Below, piece by piece: positions 1 to 9,040 of a DNA stretch of 64,000 nucleotides (position 1 is its first letter; every line of letters begins with the position of its first letter). The notes below the pieces were generated by a model. That model saw only the letters and a list, made by a program, of their open reading frames with translations, did not search any database and had not been told where the DNA came from. Where the stretch lies: NCBI RefSeq assembly GCF_021655555.1, contig NZ_AP023086.1:496001-560000 (forward strand). The letters are read 5' to 3'. A program made the translations under genes and the position numbers. This DNA is from Marinagarivorans cellulosilyticus (GTDB taxonomy: Bacteria; Pseudomonadota; Gammaproteobacteria; Pseudomonadales; Cellvibrionaceae).

Positions 1-864
1 AGCGGTTTATTTGAAAATATAGGCACAGTGCAAGATGGAATTAATACTTTAAGCCAGCCCTTGGCGATTAAAGATAAGCCTACAGCTAAGCCTCTTGTGT
101 GTACCGCAGGTGCCATTCGTTACAGTGATATGAATTTTCATTATGGTAAGCGCAGCGGCATTATCGAAAATTTTAATTTAGAAATTAAGGCTGGAGAAAA
201 AATTGGCTTGGTTGGGCGCTCTGGTGCAGGCAAATCCACTTTGGTTAATTTGTTGCTGCGTTTTTATGATATAGAAAGCGGTAGTATATGTATTGACGGC
301 CAAGATGTATCGACGGTTACACAAGATAGCTTGCGCGAACATATAGGCATGGTAACGCAAGATACTGCTTTAATGCATCGCTCGGTATATGAAAACATAG
401 CCTATGGCCAACCCAGCGCAACCATGGAGCAAGTTATTGCCGCGGCTAAAAAAGCGCAAGCCTATGATTTTATTCAAGACTTAAGCGATGCTAGGGGGCG
501 AACCGGTTTTGATGCGCACGTCGGTGAGCGGGGCGTTAAGTTAAGTGGCGGGCAGCGCCAGCGAATAGCTATAGCACGGGTATTATTGAAAAATGCACCT
601 ATCTTAGTCCTAGACGAGGCGACCTCTGCACTAGATAGCGAGGTCGAAGCTGCAATTCAAGAAAACTTAAATGAACTCATGCAGGGGAAAACGGTTATTG
701 CTATTGCGCATCGCTTATCGACAATAGCGGCGCTAGATCGTTTGGTAGTACTGGATCAAGGGAATATTGTCGAGCATGGCTCACATCAACAACTATTGGC
801 CATGAATGGACTTTATGCGAAATTGTGGGCGCGCCAGAGTGGCGGATTTTTGGGCGAAGATTAA
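1..864 (+). CDS. ABC exporter, C-terminal ATPase part (5' truncated by window)
   Basis: The frame is open from base 1, so this is the C-terminal nucleotide-binding half of an MsbA/multidrug-type half-transporter whose membrane domain lies before the window. Visible motifs in order are Walker A GRSGAGKS (codons from about base 214), Q-loop VTQD, signature LSGGQRQR, Walker B ILVLDEATS and switch histidine AHRLS. All catalytic residues are present, so the ATPase should be active at the cytoplasmic face of the inner membrane. The substrate cannot be told from this half. A GTG at base 28 is only an internal codon. The next gene starts 63 bp downstream on the same strand. Confidence 0.93.
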   Translation, partial: SGLFENIGTVQDGINTLSQPLAIKDKPTAKPLVCTAGAIRYSDMNFHYGKRSGIIENFNLEIKAGEKIGLVGRSGAGKSTLVNLLLRFYDIESGSICIDGQDVSTVTQDSLREHIGMVTQDTALMHRSVYENIAYGQPSATMEQVIAAAKKAQAYDFIQDLSDARGRTGFDAHVGERGVKLSGGQRQRIAIARVLLKNAPILVLDEATSALDSEVEAAIQENLNELMQGKTVIAIAHRLSTIAALDRLVVLDQGNIVEHGSHQQLLAMNGLYAKLWARQSGGFLGED

Positions 865-927
865 TTCGCTGTAATATTATTAACTCATGTATTGTGGCTT
901 TAATTTATAACATTAGGAACGTTGCTC

Positions 928-2319
928 GTGTCTGCAGAACATAAAGAAGGTTTTTTACATAAGTCATACCATGTGCTATTCGTTATTTACGCACCTATTG
1001 CCCTAGTTTCTATTGTAATTAGCTTTTTGAGCAAAGCTTATATTCCCTATGTGTTTAGCGTTGCTTTTTTAGGGGCGGGCTTATCATTTGTGCTTGCTTG
1101 CCTTATGTGGTGGAAATTCTTACAGCATCGTTCAATCATCACGTATGAGCGTGAGGCCGGCTTGCCGTATATTATTCGGCATCAATTCATGCTCATGTAT
1201 TTGCCTATTGTTTTTTCAAGCATGGGCGTGTGCGGGTACTATCTATATGTTAAATACGTGCGGATATTATCGGAATATCAAGAAACCGCACCGCAAAAGA
1301 TTACTGTCGTATTACCCCTTAAAAACGTTTTAGGGCAGCCGGCAGAGGATAGAACCCAAGTTGGCCACGCTTTTGGCGCTTTATACGTGCATCATCCAGA
1401 GCTAGCTTCTAAGTACCACTTTAATGTCATAGATCACCAAAACAATTACAGTGACAATTTACTGGAGCGTGTAATCACTTCAACCAATGAAGGGGCACCT
1501 TATGTCGTGTGCGCCTATAGTGAAGTATGTAATCAGTTGGTTAAAAAGCTCGATGAAGTGGAAGAAGAGCGGTTACCAAAAAGGCCAATCGTTATTTTGA
1601 CGTTGGCATCGGCTATGGATTTGTCACTAGGGAAGAATTCAGTTTACCGCTTTCACCCTAGGAATCGCGAAGATGCTTCTGTTTTGGCGGGTTATGCAAC
1701 AAGGGAGAATATGAAGACGGCATCATTTATTGCTACGGATGATAGTTTTGGGCGCAATGCGGCCAAAGAATTCAACGAAGTGTGGCAGTCGTTAGGGGGC
1801 GTCGTTATGGAGGGAATCTACTTGGATTCGGTATTATCAGAAGATGTCGCAAGCCGAAAAATTAGCGAGCACTTCTCGACTGAGCAAATGCCTGATGCAA
1901 TTTTTACATCGCTATATCAGCCGGTTACGCAAGCGCTTGCTAATTTGAGCCAAAAATCAAATTTATTGTTAGGTGTTAATTACCCCCATTCGTTAGTTCT
2001 AAAGCTTGAAAGCGAAGGGGGAGATATGAGTCGTGTGATTGTATCGCTGCCATTGTATAAGCTGAGATCGCCAGAGCTACAAAATACAGGTGGATTATTT
2101 ACCTTTTTAACGCTAAAAAAGCTAATGGAGGTTGATCAGGCGCTGGAGCAAGATACCGAGCTAACATTTGATGACGCTTGGTGGAAATACGGTGGTCCTG
2201 GTTATTTAACCTTTGAGCGTGATGGCCAAGATTATCGGGTTATGATGCGGGCAGCTCCCTTTGATCAGTCGCTGTATTCACAACCTATGGAGCCCGCTAA
2301 CGTAAAACCGCAGCCCTGA
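928..2319 (+). CDS. Membrane-anchored type-1 periplasmic-binding-like protein
   Basis: About 463 residues. The N-terminus has three hydrophobic helices (roughly residues 13-35, 38-63 and 85-108), followed by a soluble domain that reads like the type-1 periplasmic-binding fold of branched-chain amino-acid receptors (ITVVLPL strand near the start, later FIATDDSFGRNAAKEF, which matches the usual 'D..G......' segment). The soluble part should lie in the periplasm. GTG 928 is preferred over TTG 922 because AGGA at 915-918 is then about 9 bases upstream. Its neighbour downstream (2806) carries the same kind of domain in secreted form, and the gene after that is a Cache-channel fusion. A role in ligand recognition for that cluster is inferred, not shown. 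Confidence 0.6.
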   Translation: MSAEHKEGFLHKSYHVLFVIYAPIALVSIVISFLSKAYIPYVFSVAFLGAGLSFVLACLMWWKFLQHRSIITYEREAGLPYIIRHQFMLMYLPIVFSSMGVCGYYLYVKYVRILSEYQETAPQKITVVLPLKNVLGQPAEDRTQVGHAFGALYVHHPELASKYHFNVIDHQNNYSDNLLERVITSTNEGAPYVVCAYSEVCNQLVKKLDEVEEERLPKRPIVILTLASAMDLSLGKNSVYRFHPRNREDASVLAGYATRENMKTASFIATDDSFGRNAAKEFNEVWQSLGGVVMEGIYLDSVLSEDVASRKISEHFSTEQMPDAIFTSLYQPVTQALANLSQKSNLLLGVNYPHSLVLKLESEGGDMSRVIVSLPLYKLRSPELQNTGGLFTFLTLKKLMEVDQALEQDTELTFDDAWWKYGGPGYLTFERDGQDYRVMMRAAPFDQSLYSQPMEPANVKPQP

Positions 2320-2805
2320 TAAGTTTCATCAGAAACTCTGAATTAAAATTTTTTCTCTCGCCATTAAGCTGTGGTAATCGAGCGCCCCCCTTCGCTGGAA
2401 GGCGGTTAAGAGTCATAACAGGTTCCCTCCTGTGAGGTTCATTTTCTGCATTTGATGCGTCATAGCTTTTAAGCTTAACGTCCCCTTCAGCGTTAAATTC
2501 TACGAAAATATCAGTTCAGAAAAGCATCCAGCCCAATATCTGTTCTGTCCCGACTGGGTTATGTGAATTAAGTTAAGGCATCAAAAATAGCAATATATCG
2601 CCAAAGGCATCATATACCGCTAAAAAATGGTATTAATGAATACATTGGTGTCATTTAAACAACTGTTTTCATTGTTCGCTTGCGAAAAAATGGATAACAC
2701 GATAGTTTTCCTGTCCTTTTTTATCATAAGATTGACCTATATCTTATTTATTAGGCTGTCTAAATAGTAATCGTTGTTGGCAAGTCCAGCCGGCAGGGGA
2801 TAAAA
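2320..2805. other. Intergenic region upstream of the binding-protein/channel pair
   Basis: 486 bp without a convincing gene. A short acagg...cctgt hairpin lies near 2419-2435, and the 3' end is AT-rich and probably holds the promoter of the 2806 gene. AGGGGA at about 2795-2800 is the ribosome binding site for the ATG at 2806. I see no recognisable operator or RNA gene. Confidence 0.4.
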
Positions 2806-4023
2806 ATGCAGGGCTGTATAAATAAAATAAAATGCCATTGCTGTGAAGCTGTATTTGTTGTCGTAAGCCTCTACTGCCTTATTGTTTCGAGTGCTTTCGC
2901 CGAAAGTTGCTCTCCTCGTGAATCTTCTACTGAGGTTCGCCTAGGAATGAGTACCGCGTTAAGTGGCCCTAGCCAGCATTTAGGGCTAGCGATGCTAGAT
3001 GGTGTTCAAAAACGAATAGACGAGGAAAACTGCCTCCCTTTTTGGCAGGACAAGGGCATTTATTTCAAGTTACTCGTTAAAGACGATAGTTACGACCCGC
3101 TTGTGGCGGAAGCTAATGTCAGGCAGCTTATCGATAAAGATAAGGTTGTTGCTATTGTTGGCAATGTGGGCACGCCTACCGCCAAGCGTACATGGCCAAT
3201 AGCCAATGAATCGAAGGTTGTTTTTTATGCGCCTTATACGGGCGCTAATATTTTACGTTTAGATCCCCCAGCGCCTTATGTGTTTAATTTTAGGGCCAGC
3301 TATGAACAAGAGATAAAAGCCATTGTTCGAGCAATACTTGAGCAAGGTACACCGGTAAAGCAGATAGGTCTTTTTTTGCAGGATGATGCTTTTGGTCAGG
3401 CTGGTGTATTAGCTGTTCAAAAAGTACTAAATGAAATTTGCGGGGATTGTGGTCAAGATATCTTTCAAATGCGCTATAAGCGCAATACCCTAAATATTCA
3501 TGAAGCGCTCAGTGCTTTTGTGAATAAAAAAGAAAAGCCCATGGCTGTGATCTTGATTGGGGCAAGTGAGGCCAGTGCAGACTTTATTGAATTTTCCCAC
3601 CTCTTATCGCCTAAAGCACAGTTTTATTGCCTATCTTTTACTGGCGCTTCAACATTAAACCTTAGGCTTAAGACAAATTCTGCAAAAGTTTACATGAGCC
3701 AGGTTATTCCTACAGATAAGGAATGGGAGCGCTGGCTTGAATCTATATCCCTTCCTAGTGAGTTGTTGAGTGGGAGCGAGGAGGTATCTTCGTTTAACGA
3801 GGTGGCCAAAGAAGGTTATATGGCAACAGGTTTGTTAATGGCTGCAATGCGAACAATCCCTAAGGCTATTAATAGCGAAAGTTTAAAAGATAGCTTGTTG
3901 CAAATGGAACGGCGCATAAATACAGCTGGTGAATCATTGGATCAGCAAATGCTGGACGTAGTTTGCCTAACTGAAGTCGGAAATTCTCAATCACAATGTA
4001 AAGCCGATCAGCATAATGACTAA
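2806..4023 (+). CDS. Secreted type-1 periplasmic solute-binding protein (Peripla_BP_6-like)
   Basis: 405 residues with a signal peptide (hydrophobic core about residues 15-31, likely cleavage after AFA). The mature part follows the branched-chain amino-acid/amide receptor pattern: GMSTALSGPSQHLG at the start, then VAIVGNVGTPTAKRTWPIANESKVVFYAPYTGA split over adjacent strands, and FLQDDAFGQAGVLAV. These are the conserved hinge and ligand-cleft segments of type-1 binding proteins. No ABC permease or ATPase gene adjoins it. Instead the stop codon overlaps the start of the Cache-channel gene by 8 bp, which implies coupled translation and suggests that the protein presents a ligand to that receptor rather than to a transporter. 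The start is supported by AGGGGA 6 bases upstream. Confidence 0.8.
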   Translation: MQGCINKIKCHCCEAVFVVVSLYCLIVSSAFAESCSPRESSTEVRLGMSTALSGPSQHLGLAMLDGVQKRIDEENCLPFWQDKGIYFKLLVKDDSYDPLVAEANVRQLIDKDKVVAIVGNVGTPTAKRTWPIANESKVVFYAPYTGANILRLDPPAPYVFNFRASYEQEIKAIVRAILEQGTPVKQIGLFLQDDAFGQAGVLAVQKVLNEICGDCGQDIFQMRYKRNTLNIHEALSAFVNKKEKPMAVILIGASEASADFIEFSHLLSPKAQFYCLSFTGASTLNLRLKTNSAKVYMSQVIPTDKEWERWLESISLPSELLSGSEEVSSFNEVAKEGYMATGLLMAAMRTIPKAINSESLKDSLLQMERRINTAGESLDQQMLDVVCLTEVGNSQSQCKADQHND

Positions 4024-6154
4024 GCGCGTTAAACGTAAACTATTTATTACTTTATTCCTGTGTACAGTATTGTTGAGTTTTTTTGCTGTTTTACAGGCCG
4101 TGAAGATGTACTCGTTGCATCAGCAAGAGCTTGAGTATTCAAAACTTTGGGCTAAAGACAAAACGGCCGAAATCGCTGAGGATTTGTCCAAAAGAATTCA
4201 GTATGTAGCTAGTGTCGCCAATGCATTAGCGCAAAACCTAAGTTCGCAGCACTGTAATTCTTGTGATATCGAAAAAATATTAAAGCAACACTATTTAAGA
4301 AATGACGAATTTATTAACCTTGGCGTTGCATTTAAGCCGCTGAAGTCAGGTACAAAATTTCGATTGTATGCTCCTTTTATTAAGAGTAATGCGGCGATGG
4401 TTGTGGATCGCTTAGATCGCTACTACGATTACTCTGCAACATTTTCTGGTGAAGATTACCTCTTGTACAGAAACCCAGAATTTTGGTTTAGCTATGCAAT
4501 GGAGCGATCAGGTGAATGGTTGCCGCCGTTTTATGAGGTATCGCTTGATGCTTATGTTATTCGTTATGCGGCCCCCATTTTTGATGAAAATAAACAGAAA
4601 ATTGGATTGGCGTTTGTCGATGTCAGCCTCGAATGGTTGGGGGAAACCGTTGAGCGCTATGACTTACGTGATAATAATTACTTAAGCCTTATGTCAAAAG
4701 AAGGGGATGAGCTTTACCATAGCTTAAAAGGCCCCACGCAAATTGTTACCGCTCTGGGTGGGGAGCAGGTCGGGGGAGTACTGCAAAACGAAACCCACAA
4801 TACGCTAACGGGCAAGCCTGCTTGGGCTAATCGCATGCAGGTAGAAGGGACTGGCTGGTGGTTGCAAACGTCTATTGCCGCACATAGCGTTTTACCGGGC
4901 TTTAGTAAAAATAATACTCTATGGCATTCTGCAATTCCTGTCGTTATATCGCAAGCTAACCCAGTTGCTTGGGTTAGCTTGTTGGTGCTGATATCTACGT
5001 TAGGTTATTCATGCTTACGTTTGCGGCGAAAGCGAACAACCTTAAAATTATTGTGGTGGGACTCAGCTGTCTATACACTATTTTTTTCGTTAGGGGTGGT
5101 TGCAGTTTGGTTTTTTGAGTATGGCTCAGTTTCTGACAAGCAGGCCAGTGGGGTTGTTGTTGCGAATAAAGCAATTATTGAAAAATATAAAAAAGACCAT
5201 GCGCTAACCTCTTTGAAATCATTCGAGCAGGCGCCAATTTACATTCCTGTTGGTTTATTTATTCAATCCATTGAGTTTTTGAGCGCCAGTAATGTCAGCG
5301 TGACGGGTTATATATGGCACCGCTATAAAGATGGTCAAGTCTCCGATTATAAAAAGGGAACTATTTTCCCTGAAGCCATATCGACCAATATGAACTTAGC
5401 CTATGAAGAAGAGATGGGTGGCGAAATCATTAAAGGCTGGTATTTTGAAACTACTTTGCGTGAAAACTTTTCGCCCGATAGGTTTCCGTTAGACCGGCAG
5501 TCTGTTTGGATTCGCCTCTGGCATGAGAATTTTGGGGGCAATACAGTATTGGTTCCCGATATAAAATCCTACGATAGCCTCAATACCCGATCATTACCGG
5601 GCATTGAAAAAGATTTTGTTTTGTCGGGGTGGACTTTGTATCGCTCTTATTTTGAAATGCGTAATAATGTATACAACACCCGTTTTGCGGGTTTGAAAGG
5701 TTCTGCCGGCGGAGCAATTCCAGAGCTCTATTTTAATATTGAGGTGACCCGAAACTTTATAAACCCCTTTTTGGCTCACTTATTTCCGCTATTGGTTGTT
5801 GTTTTAATGCTTTACGCCATTGTTATTACAATGTCGACAGATCAAGAGCGCAAAGATTTCTTAGGCTTTAACGCTTCTGGTGTTGTGGCATCTTGCTCGG
5901 CTTTGTTCTTTGTTGCACTGATTGCGCATGTTCAAATGCGTAATGAGTTAGCAGCTAATTCGGTTGTTTACCTTGAGTATTTTTACCTCATTACCTATGT
6001 GTTTATATTGATGATTACGGCAAATGCAGTATTGCTGTCGTTGAACGCTAAGTTATGGTTTGTGCAATATCACGATAACCTATTACCTAAGCTCATATAT
6101 TGGCCTGCGCTAACATCGGGGTTGTTTTTATGCACGCTGTGGTGTTTTCGTTAA
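4016..6154 (+). CDS. Cache domain fused to a pentameric ligand-gated ion channel (Cys-loop/Pro-loop type)
   Basis: 712 residues in the inner membrane. TM helix at about 9-29; periplasmic dCache-like domain about 35-290 (PPFYEVSLDAYVIRYAAPIFD then IGLAFVDVSLEWL is the usual second half); TM 314-335; short basic cytosolic turn; TM 350-368. Then comes a beta-rich domain at 400-580 with pLGIC hallmarks: IYIPVGLFIQSIEF as first strand, W434/D439 in GYIWHRYKDG, and the Pro-loop RFPLDRQ with P491 and D493. Pre-M1 Arg579 is followed by M1 (582-605, Pro591), M2 (about 615-637), M3 (650-677) and C-terminal M4 (692-711). This is the complete channel order. Pro-loop channels without the disulfide are known in bacteria. 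The fusion to Cache and the 8-bp overlap with a binding-protein gene are the unusual points. Ion selectivity cannot be read with confidence. The alternative is a Cache sensor with an unrelated membrane domain. Confidence 0.75.
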   Translation: MTKRVKRKLFITLFLCTVLLSFFAVLQAVKMYSLHQQELEYSKLWAKDKTAEIAEDLSKRIQYVASVANALAQNLSSQHCNSCDIEKILKQHYLRNDEFINLGVAFKPLKSGTKFRLYAPFIKSNAAMVVDRLDRYYDYSATFSGEDYLLYRNPEFWFSYAMERSGEWLPPFYEVSLDAYVIRYAAPIFDENKQKIGLAFVDVSLEWLGETVERYDLRDNNYLSLMSKEGDELYHSLKGPTQIVTALGGEQVGGVLQNETHNTLTGKPAWANRMQVEGTGWWLQTSIAAHSVLPGFSKNNTLWHSAIPVVISQANPVAWVSLLVLISTLGYSCLRLRRKRTTLKLLWWDSAVYTLFFSLGVVAVWFFEYGSVSDKQASGVVVANKAIIEKYKKDHALTSLKSFEQAPIYIPVGLFIQSIEFLSASNVSVTGYIWHRYKDGQVSDYKKGTIFPEAISTNMNLAYEEEMGGEIIKGWYFETTLRENFSPDRFPLDRQSVWIRLWHENFGGNTVLVPDIKSYDSLNTRSLPGIEKDFVLSGWTLYRSYFEMRNNVYNTRFAGLKGSAGGAIPELYFNIEVTRNFINPFLAHLFPLLVVVLMLYAIVITMSTDQERKDFLGFNASGVVASCSALFFVALIAHVQMRNELAANSVVYLEYFYLITYVFILMITANAVLLSLNAKLWFVQYHDNLLPKLIYWPALTSGLFLCTLWCFR

Positions 6155-6439
6155 TCTTTATGGCAAGGCTGACGTTAGTGGTGACGCTAAATTTTTTAAC
6201 ATGGCGTTAAGGGATGTTGTGTGTATAGACTAATACTGTATTTTGTTTATCTGTTAATAAAAGAATAAATATAATAAGAGTGACGACTATTTTTACACCT
6301 TTTTTTGAGCAGCTCTATAGTTTTTAAGCTATGTACTCCAAAACAGGCGGGCACTCTATTCAGGGCAAATAGCAGGATCTATTTGTTTGTTTCGCTGGCA
6401 ATACGTAAAGCTGGGGTAGCAGCCGTATTGCAGTAGTTT
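6155..6439. other. Intergenic region before the patatin-like gene
   Basis: 285 bp, AT-rich in the first half (TAATAAAAGAATAAATATAA around 6254-6273), so a promoter is likely here. No terminator hairpin with a clear T-run and no small gene could be supported. Confidence 0.3.
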
Positions 6440-8935
6440 ATGTGTAATAAGAATATGACTCAACTTGATGGCCATCAGCAATTTCGTACCGATGTTTTAA
6501 CCGCAGAGTTAGAAGAGATTAGGCAAAGAAGGCGAAACCTCGCGGGCCAAGGTTTGAGTGTAAATGAGAATACACAGGGGGACGACCTTGTAGGTCTAGC
6601 GTGTTCGGGCGGCGGTATACGCTCAGCATCATTTTGCTTAGGCGTTATTCAGCGCTTAATTAAAGACAATCGCTTCCATAAAATTGACTATCTATCAACA
6701 GTTTCTGGTGGTGGCTATACGGGCTCGTGCATTAGTGCGTTAACTAAGGGGGAGCCGGGTAAAGAAAAACTATTAACCGATCGCGCGGCTGGCGAAGAAC
6801 CTGCCGCATTAAACCATATTCGCAATTACAGCCGATACTTAGATTCAACAGGGCCTTTAAGTGCAATACGTATTCCAGTGCTTATTGTAGAGGGGGCGGT
6901 AAGAAGCTTTTTTACTTTTTTGCCTATTATTATTCTCGCTGTATTTTTAACCGAAGTTTTTTTCGAGATTACTGGTCGATTCAATAGCTTAATCCAGTGG
7001 GCTATTCCTGCTTTAGGGGTGGCGCCAATGTTGGCCGTGCTTGCTGTTAGGCCAATGTTTTTTAACCGGCTCGATTGGCGTGGGCGGGATCAGAGTGATA
7101 GAACCTTAACGAGTTGCACCCTGATTGCACTCTTATCAATTATAGCAATCCCTTTTTTGGTTCTATTGCGCAACGCAGTCGATCTGGATTCCTATGCTTT
7201 TGCAGCAACAATAATCAATGTGCTGACCGAAAATTTGTATGTATCTATTACGGCTTCGTTGGCTTTATTGGGCTTTTTATTATTTGCGATATACAAATTT
7301 AAGGGGCGTGCAATTGTTCTAATTGTCAGTGTTTTGGCCCCCTCGTCTTTATTTTGTGTCTATATCTATTTATGTATCGCAGCAATTAACTCTCCTTATG
7401 TAGAGCATGCTGGCCTAATGGATGCGCAGCGTGAGGCCATAATAGCTGGGGAGGAGGTGAAGTCTTCTACGTTGGCAACCAGTATCTTATCCTTTAACCG
7501 AAAAGCGGCTATTGCGAGTAATGGGCAGTTGCCTGCAGTCATTGATACAGATGACAAGAGTGAAAGGCCTGCTGCTGGAAGCTGTTCTTGTGCTACTGCA
7601 CAAATTTCGCTGGCTGAATATTCTGCGATGACAGTATCGCTAGATTCTGTTTTTAAGCAAAAACAATTAGATTTTAGTGCTTATTGTTTGTCGGGAATTT
7701 CGGTCGAAAGCTTACAATTCTGCCGCCTAAGCTCTGAGGACGGGGTATCAAAAGTTGGAGCCTATTTTCAGCGTTATTTAACCACTCAAACGCCGCCATT
7801 CGTAACGCTTTCGCTCACAGAAGGCGTCTTTGTTGAAGCTAAAATGCTGGTTTTTGAAGAGCTAAGGATTTTACATGGTCATGCAGAGTGGTGGCTGTAT
7901 TTGCTTGGGATTTTAATGCAGTGCTATAACTGGATATTTATTAATGTTAATCGCTTTTCCCTTCACTCTTTTTATCGCGACCGTCTTAGTCGTACATTTT
8001 TGATTTCTGGAGATCAGCATGAAATTACAAATGTCGATAAGGTGAAGTTAAGTGATCTTAAAACATCAAAAAGCACAGCCCCTTACCACATTATTAATAC
8101 CGCTCTAAACTTACAGGGGAGTTCAAACCCGCAGCTACGATCTCGTAAGACAGTATCATTTATATTGACCAAATTATTTTGTGGTAGCGATATGACAGGC
8201 TATTGCAAAACTAAAGATGTAGAGGCGCAAGACTCTCACTTCGATTTGGGGGCGGCTATGGCTATTTCGGCCGCTGCTGCATCCCCTAATATGGGGACAG
8301 TTGGCAATAAATCGTTGTCGTTTATCATGACGCTACTCAATATTCGTCTAAATTATTGGTTGCCAAATCCCACCTTGTTGTTGCGTAAGGTGTCGAAAAA
8401 AGCGCTTCACTTAAAATCTTTAGGTTTGTCTTACTTGATGAGTGAGGCGTTATCAACAGTGAATGAAAGTACGCCTTATGTGAACTGCTCGGATGGCGGC
8501 CATATTGAAAACTTGGGCGTATACGAGTTGCTTCGCCGTCGCTGTAAAACCATTATTTGCATTGATGCCGAGGCGGACCCTTTCTTTAATTTTGATGGTT
8601 TAACAACATTGCAGCGCTATGCAGAGATTGACCTTGGTATTGTGTTAGATATTGACGTTAACGCGATTAAACCTGTTGAAAATATATCCAGAGTTAATCA
8701 TGTGCTCGGTCGCATTTGCTACCCCGATGGCACAGTGGGTACGTTCATCTATTTGAAGCTATCTTTTACTGGCGCAGAGGCTGAATATTTGCATAGCTAT
8801 CGCCAACGCAATATTGCATTTCCCCACGAAAGCACAGGTGATCAGTCATTTGATGAAACTCAGTTTGAAGTTTATAGGGCCTTAGGATGCTTTGTTGCGC
8901 AAAGTGCTGAAGGACATTTTCAGCATGTCTTGTAA
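6440..8935 (+). CDS. Membrane patatin-like phospholipase
   Basis: 831 residues. The patatin oxyanion motif SGGGIRSASF lies at about 56-65, the nucleophile serine is Ser89 in STVSGGGY (a relaxed form of GxSxG seen in this branch), and the dyad aspartate is in SDGGHIENLG near residue 687. Between the two catalytic halves is a large insertion with about six hydrophobic helices (roughly 150-330 and near 480), so the enzyme is predicted to be an integral membrane lipase acting on phospholipids or lysophospholipids. Ordinary bacterial patatins are 300-400 residues, so this one is long. The ATG at 6440 has a weak ribosome binding site; ATG 6455 is an alternative. It precedes two RoxA-like cytochromes and a catalase-fold protein on the same strand, which suggests lipid oxidation as a shared theme (inference). 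Confidence 0.8.
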   Translation: MCNKNMTQLDGHQQFRTDVLTAELEEIRQRRRNLAGQGLSVNENTQGDDLVGLACSGGGIRSASFCLGVIQRLIKDNRFHKIDYLSTVSGGGYTGSCISALTKGEPGKEKLLTDRAAGEEPAALNHIRNYSRYLDSTGPLSAIRIPVLIVEGAVRSFFTFLPIIILAVFLTEVFFEITGRFNSLIQWAIPALGVAPMLAVLAVRPMFFNRLDWRGRDQSDRTLTSCTLIALLSIIAIPFLVLLRNAVDLDSYAFAATIINVLTENLYVSITASLALLGFLLFAIYKFKGRAIVLIVSVLAPSSLFCVYIYLCIAAINSPYVEHAGLMDAQREAIIAGEEVKSSTLATSILSFNRKAAIASNGQLPAVIDTDDKSERPAAGSCSCATAQISLAEYSAMTVSLDSVFKQKQLDFSAYCLSGISVESLQFCRLSSEDGVSKVGAYFQRYLTTQTPPFVTLSLTEGVFVEAKMLVFEELRILHGHAEWWLYLLGILMQCYNWIFINVNRFSLHSFYRDRLSRTFLISGDQHEITNVDKVKLSDLKTSKSTAPYHIINTALNLQGSSNPQLRSRKTVSFILTKLFCGSDMTGYCKTKDVEAQDSHFDLGAAMAISAAAASPNMGTVGNKSLSFIMTLLNIRLNYWLPNPTLLLRKVSKKALHLKSLGLSYLMSEALSTVNESTPYVNCSDGGHIENLGVYELLRRRCKTIICIDAEADPFFNFDGLTTLQRYAEIDLGIVLDIDVNAIKPVENISRVNHVLGRICYPDGTVGTFIYLKLSFTGAEAEYLHSYRQRNIAFPHESTGDQSFDETQFEVYRALGCFVAQSAEGHFQHVL

Positions 8936-9040
8936 ATATAATTGCTCAATATAAAAATATCTTAGCGACATAAAATTGGGCGAATTTATTAGTACTTGCC
9001 TTGCACAATAATAATCCTGTTAACGACGTGGAGAACCAAA

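Noticed and set aside
4016..6154. Ordinary Cache chemoreceptor or diguanylate cyclase
   Set aside because: No methyl-accepting, GGDEF, EAL or kinase domain follows the Cache domain; the C-terminal half is a channel-like domain with four helices.
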